Part shown: positions 56,405 through 64,000 of the stretch, one piece after another
Layout: the number at the start of each line of letters is the position of its first letter
Numbering within the stretch: position 1 is the stretch's first letter
Origin: JACDAE01 sp963717195
Lineage (GTDB): Bacteria > Chloroflexota > Ktedonobacteria > Ktedonobacterales > Ktedonobacteraceae
Direction of reading: 5' to 3'
DNA: 64,000 nt
Assembly: GCA_963717195.1 (NCBI GenBank)
Contig: CAVQVR010000009.1
Coordinates: 310,001-374,000, forward strand
The notes under the pieces: generated by a model
What the model was told of the DNA's origin: nothing
The model's input: the letters and a program-made list of their open reading frames with translations, nothing else
Database searches by the model: none
Position numbers and translations under genes: made by a program

Positions 56405-57394
56405 GTGCAAAAACGAAAGCTTGGAAACAGCCATCTGGAAGTCTCGGCCCTTGGACTCGGTTGCATGAGAATGAGCCATGATGAAAGCCCGATTCCCGAC
56501 AAGCAGGAGATGATCTCTTTTCTACATGCGGCAGTCGAACGCGGCATCACCTTCTTCGACACCGCTCAGGTGTACGGCCCGTTCACCAATGAAGAACTGG
56601 TGGGCGACGCGCTTGCTCCTTTGCGCGAGCAGGTGGTGATTGCTACCAAGTTCGGGTACAAATTTGGCCCCAATGGAGAGAACATGGGCTTGGATAGTCG
56701 GCCTGAGCACATCAAACAGATGACCGAGGGTTCACTCAAGCGGCTCAGGGTCGAGACCATCGATCTGCTCTATCAACACCGTGTGGACCCGAACGTGCCC
56801 ATCGAGGATGTGGCGGGAGTGGTGAAGGACCTGATTGAAGAAGGGAAGGTGAAACACTTCGGCCTTTCTGAAGCAGGAGCAGAAACGATCCGTCGCGCTC
56901 ACGCGGTCCAGCCGGTCACGGCCGTTCAGAGCGAGTATTCGCTCTGGTGGAGAACTGTTGAGGAGGACGTGCTGCCTGCATGCGAGGAACTTGGTATCGG
57001 CTTCGTCCCATACAGTCCCCTGGGTAGGGGCTATCTCACGGGAAAGATCGACGAACACACGACCTTCGCTAGTGTTGATATCCGCAGCCACCTCCCTCGC
57101 TATACGCTGGAGGCGCGGAAAGCAAACCGGGCGGTCATTGATCTGCTGGCCCGGATCGGAGAACAGAAGGGAGCAACACCGGCTCAGATCGCGCTCGCCT
57201 GGCTGCTCGCGCGGTCGCCGTGGATCGTTCCCATACCGGGGTCCCGCAAGCTCGAACGCCTCGATGAGAATATCGGCGCACTTGCCGTCAATCTCTCGCC
57301 CGACGATCTGCGGGAGATCAACAGTGCCATTTCAAAGATCACGGTACAAGGGGATCGGTATCCCGAAAACCTGAAGCAGATGACTGGTCGCTAA
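56405..57394 (+). CDS. Aldo/keto reductase
   Basis: 329 residues, GTG start at 56405 after GAGGAG. (Beta/alpha)8-barrel NADPH-dependent reductase with LGLGCMRMSHDES, FFDTAQVYGPFTNEELVG (catalytic Asp and Tyr), ATKFGYKFG (Lys), LYQHRVDPNVPIEDV (His), GLSEAGAETIRRAH, YSPLGRGYLTGKI and the C-terminal cofactor site IPGSRKLERLDENI. This is the AKR13/YakC-like type often found in acquired regions. The substrate is probably small aldehydes or ketones. GC-rich, foreign-looking codon use. Confidence 0.94.
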   Translation: MQKRKLGNSHLEVSALGLGCMRMSHDESPIPDKQEMISFLHAAVERGITFFDTAQVYGPFTNEELVGDALAPLREQVVIATKFGYKFGPNGENMGLDSRPEHIKQMTEGSLKRLRVETIDLLYQHRVDPNVPIEDVAGVVKDLIEEGKVKHFGLSEAGAETIRRAHAVQPVTAVQSEYSLWWRTVEEDVLPACEELGIGFVPYSPLGRGYLTGKIDEHTTFASVDIRSHLPRYTLEARKANRAVIDLLARIGEQKGATPAQIALAWLLARSPWIVPIPGSRKLERLDENIGALAVNLSPDDLREINSAISKITVQGDRYPENLKQMTGR

Positions 57395-57414
57395 TAGAAG
57401 GCACGTTGCTCCTT

Positions 57415-57610
57415 TGCGGCTGATGACAGCGACCTTCACTCCACCCCGGAATCGGTTTTGGGGCCAGGTCGCCCGTTTCTCGTCGTTGTTTCACGTAGCG
57501 TTTGATGGTGGCGCGCGAAACCCCAAACAGATGGATGATTTCCTCACGCCCCGACCTTCATCGACGGCGCGCACCACTCGTTCTCTCAGATCTGTTGCAT
57601 AAGCTTTCAT
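57415..57610 (-). pseudogene. IS630-family transposase N-terminal remnant
   Basis: From the ATG at 57610 it reads MKAYATDLRERVVRAVDEGRG, then shifts frame at the G4 run (57549-57552 on the plus strand). One added G restores REEIIHLFGVSRATIKRYV and KQRRETGDLAPKPIPG. This is the helix-turn-helix start of IS630-type transposases. The catalytic domain is missing, so it cannot move. Confidence 0.75.
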
Positions 57611-58066
57611 GTATCCAGCCTACTCTTCGGTTCAAAACTTATGCATACAGGTATTCTGCCTTGATTTGCGAAGAAATACTCGTTTTGATATCAATAAGAC
57701 ACCCATCTACCACCAGATCGACATCTGCTCCTCCAACGTCCTGACCCCCGGTGAAGGTTGGATTCAGGAGATGTGGAAGCAAGAGCAGGTGATGATATCG
57801 TTCATAAAACAGGAAGAGTATGGACGGTCACCTCTAAACGATTAAAGAACGCTTGGAGAAGTTCGAGTGGATAGGGTCCTACCACAACCTCAAATGGATT
57901 ACCGGAGCCCCCTTGCGGAAGAGGAAGAGCCTGGTAAATAGGCCGAATGCTCGTCCATTTTTGGTCCAATGGTGAGCCATTTTGTGAAGGTTCGAACACC
58001 GCCGCGTTCCATCGGTTGAGACAGAACGCGGCCGATGCATGTCGCGTGGCGACGTGACGCGAGTAG
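57611..58066. other. Intergenic debris
   Basis: About 450 bases without a supported gene. A minus-strand frame at 57802-57999 has no recognisable product. A hairpin at 58001-58032 lies at the end. Confidence 0.35.
58001..58032 (-). terminator. Hairpin after the PPOX-like gene
   Basis: GCCGCGTT (58001-58008) pairs with AACGCGGC (58025-58032), 35 bases beyond the stop at 58067. Confidence 0.4.
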
Positions 58067-58585
58067 TTAGAACTGGTGGCGGGTCTGGCTGAGACCTATG
58101 GCGAATGCGAAGACCTTCCTGGGTTTGACGGAGAACACGAGGTTCGAATCTGTGAGAACTCGTTGTTCGTCTTCATCGTAGAGGTAAAAATACCCGTTGC
58201 GTACCTGGTATGGCCAGCTTCCATCCCACTTGGTCGCCCACACCGAGGCTAAGCGTTCGAGCACGTCCTGGTCGGTGATCCGCACAGCATCGCCCTCAAC
58301 CACCACGGTGAGTCCCCCTCTCTGGTTGCCGCCGGTCGTCAGAATGACGTGCGGGTTTCCACGCAGGTTGACAGTCTTCTGTGCGGTGTCGGTAGCGGTA
58401 AAGTGGATGGCCCCGTCGTGCCACACAGCCACGAGCGGCGTGACGTGAGGGCGACCGTCGGCCCGCACTGTTGAGAGCCAGAACAGCTCGGCTGTTTCCA
58501 ACACACGACGCGTCTCCTCCCATGGCGTGACCCCTTCGCGTGGTACGCCGTGTTGGGTGTCGAGTTTTGTGATGGGTTCGTTCAT
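58067..58585 (-). CDS. Pyridoxamine 5'-phosphate oxidase-like flavin-binding protein
   Basis: 172 residues, ATG at 58585 after AAAGGAG. Split beta-barrel FMN/F420-binding fold: FWLSTVRADGRPHVTPLVAV and AIHFTATDTAQKTVNLRGNP, then GDAVRITDQDVLERLA and a C-terminal VFSVKPRKVFAF strand. It resembles Rv1155/MSMEG F420- or FMN-dependent small reductases, suiting an actinobacterial origin. The substrate is unknown. Confidence 0.9.
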   Translation of the reverse strand: MNEPITKLDTQHGVPREGVTPWEETRRVLETAELFWLSTVRADGRPHVTPLVAVWHDGAIHFTATDTAQKTVNLRGNPHVILTTGGNQRGGLTVVVEGDAVRITDQDVLERLASVWATKWDGSWPYQVRNGYFYLYDEDEQRVLTDSNLVFSVKPRKVFAFAIGLSQTRHQF

Positions 58586-58630
58586 CCTAAGAACTCCTTT
58601 GGAGCGTTCATCCTGAAAAACATCGGGTTA

Positions 58631-59286
58631 TCAGTGACTGAGTGGTGTTAGCTGTATCTGCTTCGCAAGCCCGTAGGCGGTCGGGAGATCACTGTCGCTC
58701 TCGACAAAGACACGACCGATAACGAGCACCGACTTGTTCGGCGAAGCAATCTGTGTCATTCTCTGCGACACGGTTCCTTTCCAGCCCGGCCCGCTCATGA
58801 GGTAATCGCCAGCCTCGGTTCCCGTGGTGCGTTTGCCGACGTAGGCAAAATTCGTGCCGTCCCACGGATCAGTGAACTGCACGCTGTAGTAACGGCCAGC
58901 CATGTCCGGCACGTGCAAAGCCTGCGGCCCTTTGGAGAGGTCGAGCAAGCCGCCGACGTAGAGCACGTCGTTGGTCCCTGTTGCTAATAAGCTGGAGTTT
59001 GACGCCGCGGGCGAAGAGAGAGTGGGCACCGCGTATAGCGTATTGATGGGGATTGGGCCGCCGCCGAGCCCATGCTGAACTACCGCTCGTTTGTAGGCAA
59101 TGTACGTGATAGGTGGCCAAAAATACAGGAAAACGCACGTGCCGAGTCCCCAGACGAGGACTGCCACGACGACGAACGTAATAAGTCGGCTCCCCCCAGA
59201 GAGAAATATCTGTAGACGACCCATGCGAGGACGGCCAGGATGGCGAACGTAATGGGATATTTGTATTTCAGAATCAGCCTGTTCAT
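58631..59286 (-). CDS. DUF1254-domain membrane protein (probable frameshift near N-terminus)
   Basis: The C-terminal part (frame from 59224) has GTNDVLYVGGLLDLSKGP, VPDMAGRYYSVQFTDPWDG, GTEAGDYLMSGPGWKG and VLVIGRVFVE, which is DUF1254. No ribosome site precedes 59224. The ATG at 59286, one base after the DUF1214 stop (coupled), opens MNRLILKYKYPITFAILAVL in another frame. One extra base in the C6 run at 59193-59198 (minus-sense G) would join them into a protein of about 217 residues with two N-terminal spans. The two spans are themselves similar (ITFAILAVLAW, ITFVVVAVLVW), so a local duplication is an alternative. Role unknown. Confidence 0.75.
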
Positions 59287-59287
59287 C

Positions 59288-59890
59288 TCATAGCACTTTC
59301 ATGACTGGCGGCACGTGGTACTCGCCGTCCAGGACCGCACGTTCGGGCAGATACGCGCGCAGCATCAGCTTGAAGTAGCCTGCCGGCACCGGCAGCCAGT
59401 TGGACTCGTGCCCAGCGGGAGCCGTGCGCTGCAGATAAATGTCGATGGAGCCATCGGCGTTCGGCACGAGGCCGGAGCGAGAGCCGACGCTGGAGCGATC
59501 GATGGGGTTGCTCACCATGTACCCAACCACATCGGTCATGGTCAGCGACCAGAAGGCATCGTTGGGCGGGAGTTGTCCTTCAGGAAAATGCAGGACGTAC
59601 TCGCGTAGGCCGGAGAGCCTCCGCCCCGCGCTGTCGACGGTCGTCGTCCAGTACGCAGCCTCTTGCACCACATTGACGGCGGGCAACACTTTAGCGCAGG
59701 CAGCCCGCTGGAGGATGCCATTGCCGGGCTGGCCGCATTTGAAGGTGGTGCTCCACCCATTGACGGTCGTGGTCATGGCTTTCATCACCGCGTTCATAAT
59801 GATCTGCGCCGTGAGAAACGCCAGCACGCCGCCGAGGATGATTCCTTGTATGATGTGTGAGCCGGCGAGCCAGGTGAGAACATTTATCAT
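59288..59890 (-). CDS. DUF1214-domain membrane protein
   Basis: 200 residues. An N-terminal span (about 12-35, HIIQGIILGGVLAFLTAQII) is followed by a DUF1214 domain with EAAYWTTTVDSAGRRLSGL, HFPEGQLPPNDAFWSLTMTD, SNPIDRSSVGS, GSIDIYLQRTAPAGHESNWL and a PERAVLDGEYHVPPV end. DUF1214 and DUF1254 proteins commonly occur as a pair; here they lie one base apart and are probably co-translated. Their biochemical role is not established. Confidence 0.9.
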   Translation of the reverse strand: MINVLTWLAGSHIIQGIILGGVLAFLTAQIIMNAVMKAMTTTVNGWSTTFKCGQPGNGILQRAACAKVLPAVNVVQEAAYWTTTVDSAGRRLSGLREYVLHFPEGQLPPNDAFWSLTMTDVVGYMVSNPIDRSSVGSRSGLVPNADGSIDIYLQRTAPAGHESNWLPVPAGYFKLMLRAYLPERAVLDGEYHVPPVMKVL

Positions 59891-60299
59891 AACTTGAGTA
59901 TACCACTACGAGCTGGGAACAGCAAGGAAGAGTGAGCCACACGATATTGGAAAAGTGAGCTACCACCTTGCCAATCGAACACTCAGGACGGTGGGTCCTG
60001 TTTCTGTAAACGCTGGCGAAAGCGAAAACGCTCGCCCTCCATCACGAGCAATTGCATCCAACATACTGAGTACCTTTCTCCACTCAGGCTGAAGTGAGCA
60101 AGAAGCTGGTAAGATAGAGAAACGAACCGTCGTCCCTCGACGTAGAGGAAGTATTGAGCCCATCTCTCCTCTCCTTCCTCTCTGGGGTATGGGAAAAGCA
60201 AGCATGGAAAGCGCTGATCTTTGCATGGAAATGTTGCTTTCCGCATCACGTTTGGATAGAATGGGGCAGGAGTTGTTTCACAGGGAAAGAGGCAATGCC
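59891..60299. other. Divergent intergenic region
   Basis: About 400 bases between the DUF1214 and epoxide hydrolase genes. Open frames on either strand here have no recognisable product. Confidence 0.35.
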
Positions 60300-61349
60300 A
60301 TGGCAACGGATCACACACCTATTCACCTGGAAGGGGTGTCACATCGATGTATTGAAACGAACGGTCTGCGGATACATATGGCCGAGCAAGGGACTGGCCC
60401 GCTCCTCCTGCTCTGTCATGGCTTTCCCGAACTCTGGTACTCCTGGCGGAAGCAGATCCCGGTTCTGGCTGAGGCTGGCTACCACGTCGTCGCGCTCGAT
60501 ATGCGCGGCTATGGGCAAACGGACCAGCCCGCTGAGCAAGGGGCATACACACTGCTCCACCTGGTTGGTGACCTGGTCGGCGTCCTTGAGGCGCTGGGCG
60601 AGTCTCAGGCGACGCTCATCGGTCACGACTGGGGCAGTAACGTCTGCTGGCAGGCGGCGCTGATGCGCCCGGATCTCTTTCCCGTCCTGGTAACGATGAG
60701 TTCTCCCTACATTCCCCGTCGCTCGCTCCAGGGAGCAAAGGGCACGCTCCGACCCACCCAGGGCTGGCAGCAAAGGTTCAAAGGCCAGTTTTTCTATCAG
60801 TTGTATTTTCAGGAGTCAGGCGTGGCCGAGGTCGCGCTTGAACGCGAGGTCGCGACAACCATGCGCCAATTTTTGTGTGGCGCATCCGGGGACGCGTCCG
60901 CGTCTGAGCGCTGGCACCCGGTGCTCTCCGAGCAGACGGACGATCCCCTGGCACACGTGGGTCTACCCGCGTCTCTGCCGCCCTGGCTGACAGAAGTTGA
61001 TCTGGCGTACTATAGCCAGGAGTTCTCTCGCACGGGCTTTACCGGCGGACTCAACTGGTATCGGAATACTGATCGAAACTGGGAACTGTTGGCTGCCTAT
61101 ATCAATGCCCGGATCACGCAACCCACCCTTTTTCTGTGTGGCGGACGAGATCCCGTTTTTGAACTGGTAGGCCCAGACACGTGGATCGAGCAGATGCGGC
61201 TCTGGGTGCCGGCGATCCAGACAAAGGTTCTGCCCGATTGTGGCCACTGGATACAGCAGGAGCGCGCTGAGGAGGTCAATGCCGCGTTGCTCACTTTTCT
61301 CCAGGAGCAGACGATAGCTCGGGGTGTCAATGCAGAGAGGCAAGAGTAA
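60300..61349 (+). CDS. Epoxide hydrolase-like alpha/beta hydrolase
   Basis: The start is the ATG at 60300 (MATDHTPIHLEG), 8 bases after AGAGG; starts further upstream lack family similarity. 349 residues with the soluble epoxide hydrolase pattern: CHGFPELWYSWRKQ (oxyanion HGFPE), YGQTDQP, the nucleophile Asp in IGHDWGS, cap-domain Tyr in LNWYRNTDRNWE, the acid region GGRDPVF and the His in DCGHWIQQE. It would open epoxides to diols. GC-rich member of the accessory island. Confidence 0.92.
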   Translation: MATDHTPIHLEGVSHRCIETNGLRIHMAEQGTGPLLLLCHGFPELWYSWRKQIPVLAEAGYHVVALDMRGYGQTDQPAEQGAYTLLHLVGDLVGVLEALGESQATLIGHDWGSNVCWQAALMRPDLFPVLVTMSSPYIPRRSLQGAKGTLRPTQGWQQRFKGQFFYQLYFQESGVAEVALEREVATTMRQFLCGASGDASASERWHPVLSEQTDDPLAHVGLPASLPPWLTEVDLAYYSQEFSRTGFTGGLNWYRNTDRNWELLAAYINARITQPTLFLCGGRDPVFELVGPDTWIEQMRLWVPAIQTKVLPDCGHWIQQERAEEVNAALLTFLQEQTIARGVNAERQE

Positions 61350-61950
61350 AGCAAGCTCTTGTCTCTTCGGGCCTCATTATCCCAACTATTGAGAGTCCTC
61401 CAAACCCTCATTGAGAGCTCCTCCGATACACCACCGCCAAGCAGAGAGGTGAGCCAAAGAATGCTTCAAATTCAGCGCCATTTCATTTTTGGAATGACAG
61501 GAAATGGGCTTTGAGCCGGGAAAATTGCACAGCTAAATTGCAATGATTACTCTTTTCTGCGTTCATACAGTGGCGAGCTCGCGCTTACGTTGATGGTTTT
61601 TTACCATCATGATGGAATGAGTTCGCGTTTACACTGAAAAGGTTGCCGGGAACGCGATTATGTTGAAACTTCCAGCCACTTTTCCGCTCTTCTGCTTTCT
61701 CGAAATATCGTCAGGTTTCTCTTTGTTTGCTTGCTGTCATCTCGTTGCGCATATCGTGGGTTTTGCAGCGCAATGGCTACATTTTCAGCTACATTTTCGC
61801 CATAAAATGAGGATGGAAGCGGATTGATAAGAGCAACTCGTGTTTCAATGGAAAATATGATATGATACAAGAAGGTAAGAATTGTATCGCCCAGAATTGA
61901 GGCTTGTTTTGTATCGAGATACCAGCGAAAGGTCCGCATCCCGCAAATAT
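61350..61950. other. Intergenic region at the right edge of the island
   Basis: About 600 bases, returning to lower GC. It has a weak hairpin TGATGGT/ACCATCA at 61591-61609. No gene was recognised. Confidence 0.35.
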
Positions 61951-62973
61951 ATGGATCAGTCGAATGAGACAGATTATGCTCATCCTGATTATTATCAGGC
62001 ACCCTCAGCACGTTCTGCGCACCCTGGGCAGTCGCTTGATCCTGCTAGCGAATATAGGGAGTATGCTGATACTCCCGTTCCATATTATGAAGCCGAGTCG
62101 GTGCCAGAGTATCAAGGGCCAGAAAGCATGGAAGGATACGTTGCGGACCCCGGTGCTGAGCAACGTGAGGCGGCTGAGCAAGAGAAGACAGCCGAGGGTA
62201 AACGAAAGAAGGGCCTGGCTGGCATTGGTGGCCTCATAGCTGCCATCGGTGCCTTTCTTATGAAGATCCCATCCCTCGCCTTCCTGCTCAAATTTGGCAT
62301 AGCGGGTGCTTCTGCTTTCATTTCAATTTTCGCCTATTCTCTCCTTTTTGGCTGGCCATTTGCAATAGGACTGGTTGCTCAGCTCTTTATTCATGAAATG
62401 GGCCACGCACTGGTTATGAAACTCAAAGGTATTCCAGTGAAAGGTATGGTCTTTATTCCTCTGTTTGGTGCAGCGGTCATCATGCGCCAGATGCCGCGCA
62501 ACGCACGCGACGAGGCAGAAGTTGGTATTGCCGGTCCTATCGCTGGCGCTATCGCTGCTTCAGTCTGCCTGTTTCTGGCTCAGCAGCCCAACGCACTTCC
62601 CCTCTGGGCACCGCTTGCCTACTTTGGCTTCTTTATCAATCTGTTCAACCTGGTTCCGATAGTGCCGTTTGATGGTGGCCGTGTCCTGGCGGCCATTGAC
62701 CGCCGTGTCTGGATTCTCGGTTTCCTCGGACTGCTGGCCTTTGAAATCTGGCAATGGGTGCATGGCCAATTCTCACCCTGGCTCCTACTCTTCATCGTGT
62801 TGGCCGCAACGCAGTTGTTGTCGCGTAACAAAGCAAGCGCTACTCCTGGCGGAAAGGCATACTATGATGTGCCCGTAGCCACACGCATCTCCCTGGGTGT
62901 GCTCTACTTTGGCTTGGCTGCTGTGCTTGTATTGGGTATGGCTATGGCGCATGGGTTTATGCCTGGACTGTAA
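61951..62973 (+). CDS. Site-2 protease family (M50) membrane metalloprotease
   Basis: About 340 residues from the ATG at 61951. An in-frame TTG at 61882 has a better ribosome site (GAAGGTAAG), so the start is uncertain. The N-terminal 85 residues are acidic, Tyr/Pro/Glu-rich and disordered. Six or so spans follow, with zinc site HEMGH (about 148-152) and the third-ligand motif NLFNLVPIVPFDGGRV. It cleaves membrane-embedded substrates or signal-peptide remnants. No PDZ domain is present. The partner is unknown. Confidence 0.88.
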   Translation: MDQSNETDYAHPDYYQAPSARSAHPGQSLDPASEYREYADTPVPYYEAESVPEYQGPESMEGYVADPGAEQREAAEQEKTAEGKRKKGLAGIGGLIAAIGAFLMKIPSLAFLLKFGIAGASAFISIFAYSLLFGWPFAIGLVAQLFIHEMGHALVMKLKGIPVKGMVFIPLFGAAVIMRQMPRNARDEAEVGIAGPIAGAIAASVCLFLAQQPNALPLWAPLAYFGFFINLFNLVPIVPFDGGRVLAAIDRRVWILGFLGLLAFEIWQWVHGQFSPWLLLFIVLAATQLLSRNKASATPGGKAYYDVPVATRISLGVLYFGLAAVLVLGMAMAHGFMPGL

Positions 62974-63103
62974 TCATTCTCCCATTCGACCAACAAGCAT
63001 AGTATGTGTGCAACAAGCCCGTGCACAACTCCTCACCATCCATTTCCTCCTGTTATGACATTCATTCATTAATAGAAATTATGAAAGAAATGAATATTAT
63101 ATA

Positions 63104-63133
63104 TTGGAATAGTTGAATAAAATGCAGTATACT
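63104..63133 (+). promoter_or_regulatory. Predicted sigma-70 promoter of the TauE-like gene
   Basis: -35 TTGGAA (63104-63109), an 18-base spacer, -10 TATACT (63128-63133). About 85 bases before the ATG at 63218. Confidence 0.5.
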
Positions 63134-63217
63134 TATGGTAAGAGTAAATGCTTTCTGGTGTGTTCAGCTTCTGGATTGGTTGTTTCGCACCATTCACCAC
63201 TTCTTACGAGGACAGTT

Positions 63218-64000
63218 ATGAAAACCTATCATGCTCATCACAGATCTATAAAGACCGTTAAGTTAGAGCACGATGTACAGAAGAGTATACATGCGCAGAG
63301 GAGTACAGCAGCTACTCACGCCTTTGTTACAAATAGTATTGGCTGGATATTACAGGGCGGTGTGCTTCTCAGCGCGGTTATAATCCTCCTTGGACTTTTC
63401 CTGTTGCCGACGCGTCCTGGCGGCCTTTCCGTGACGCGCCTGCTCAATTTTCCACAGACGCTTGATGCCGTGAGGACAGGCCTGCTGATCTGGCGTCCAC
63501 AGGCTTTTATTGCGCTTGGATTGCTCATTCTCATTGCGACTCCCGTTGTGCGTGTTGCAGTTTCAATTCTGGGTTTTGTCCTGGAGCGGGATCGTAAATT
63601 CGTGGTTATCACTATCGTCGTTCTGGCTATTCTTCTGTTCAGCATCTTCTTTCTTGGTAGCAAGACGACACTTCAGCAGCAAGCAAATATTCAGCATCTT
63701 CACTTTTCGTTTATGATTGTTCTGCTGATTTTCGTTGGCTCGTTAGTTGCAGGATTGTTGGGTTCATTGGTTGGCCTGGGTGGTGGCGTACTGATTGTTC
63801 CCTTGTTGACGCTGGGCTTTGGCTTTCCCATTTCTTTTGCTATCGGGGCCAGTATTATCTCTGTGATCGCGACGTCCAGTGGTGCCGCTGCTGCCTATGT
63901 GCGTGATCACCTGACGAATATGCGGGTAGGAATGTTTCTCGAATTGGCGACGACGACTGGTGCGATCAGTGGGGCTTTGCTGGCTGGATTGCTGTCTCCC
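63218..64000 (+). CDS. DUF1634 - TauE/SafE fusion permease (partial, cut by window end)
   Basis: ATG at 63218 (MKTYHAHHRSIKTVKLEHD), 6 bases after GAGGA; open to the last base. 261 residues are visible. After a polar N-terminus, a DUF1634 segment has three spans (WILQGGVLLSAVIILLGLF; RPQAFIALGLLILIATPVVR; KFVVITIVVLAILLFSIFF). The opening of a TauE/SafE anion exporter follows (GSLVAGLLGSLVGLGGGVLI, VPLLTLGFGFPISFAIGAS). DUF1634 and TauE are usually adjacent separate genes; here they are one chain. It probably exports sulfite or an organosulfonate-type anion. Confidence 0.85.
   Translation, partial: MKTYHAHHRSIKTVKLEHDVQKSIHAQRSTAATHAFVTNSIGWILQGGVLLSAVIILLGLFLLPTRPGGLSVTRLLNFPQTLDAVRTGLLIWRPQAFIALGLLILIATPVVRVAVSILGFVLERDRKFVVITIVVLAILLFSIFFLGSKTTLQQQANIQHLHFSFMIVLLIFVGSLVAGLLGSLVGLGGGVLIVPLLTLGFGFPISFAIGASIISVIATSSGAAAAYVRDHLTNMRVGMFLELATTTGAISGALLAGLLSP

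Noticed and set aside
58141..58165. GGTTCGAATC resembling a tRNA T-loop
   Set aside because: It lies within the coding sequence of the PPOX-like gene and no acceptor, D or anticodon arms can be drawn around it.
59983..60318. 111-codon minus-strand frame before the epoxide hydrolase
   Set aside because: Composition unlike a protein, overlaps the hydrolase start region, and has no domain.

Overview
The window looks like a chromosomal piece of a Ktedonobacteria-type Chloroflexota genome. This is inferred from gene style, not from a marker gene. The pointers are mixed base composition near 50% GC, zinc-ribbon/single-membrane-span proteins, a pentapeptide-repeat/TIR protein, a class II ribonucleotide reductase with inteins, many small membrane and glycan genes, and a foreign island of actinobacterial-looking genes. 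I see no rRNA, tRNA, CRISPR array or prophage.

Layout. 0-5.3 kb (minus strand): a zinc-ribbon membrane protein, lon, a small conserved protein and a second zinc-ribbon paralogue. 5.6-9.1 kb (plus): a DnaQ-type exonuclease fused to a UvrC-like GIY-YIG half, then a dcd-tmk pyrimidine pair. 9.1-10.1 kb: a pentapeptide/TIR protein, apparently frameshifted. 10.4-23.8 kb (all minus): a glycan locus transcribed from an NRPS A-T-TE module through three family-2 glycosyltransferases, a polysaccharide deacetylase, a giant flippase/zinc-ribbon/membrane fusion and a small membrane protein to a glycosidase-like lipoprotein. Facing it across 1 kb of AT-rich DNA is a PrnB-like heme-enzyme homologue, followed by an ABC exporter. 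28-31.5 kb: TPR and MocA-like genes, then larE plus cysteine desulfurase. 32-42.5 kb: a PIG-V-like mannosyltransferase, an aminotransferase (frameshifted at its N-terminus), a tiny HicB-like gene too short for usual ORF cut-offs, a DsbA-like protein, an amino-acid permease, a multi-PAS histidine kinase, a deletion-derived zinc-finger protein and an alpha/beta hydrolase. 42.7-48.9 kb: nrdJ with two inteins, a promoter with two NrdR-like boxes 31 bp apart, and cinA. 48.9-61.4 kb: an accessory island of GC-richer genes (SDR, GH54 arabinofuranosidase, lectin/NlpC-P60-like protein, orphan immunity protein, aldo/keto reductase, flavin-binding PPOX-like protein, DUF1214/DUF1254 pair, epoxide hydrolase) mixed with broken gene and IS630 fragments. 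62-64 kb: a site-2 protease and a DUF1634-TauE fusion running off the right edge.

How the genes fit together. dcd and tmk (thymidylate supply) and nrdJ (deoxynucleotide supply, probably NrdR-controlled) are housekeeping. The 10.4-23.8 kb block has the parts for building, flipping, trimming and possibly amino-acylating a surface glycan. The lone NRPS module, with cysteine in place of the thioesterase serine and a PrnB-like gene next door, is the least ordinary system here.

Caution on sequence quality. At least three conserved genes are broken by single-base indels in short homopolymers (48-52, 9227-9231, 33524-33527), and a fourth is likely (59193-59198). This mix of one-base gains and losses looks more like long-read consensus error than gene decay, and it affects several annotations below.
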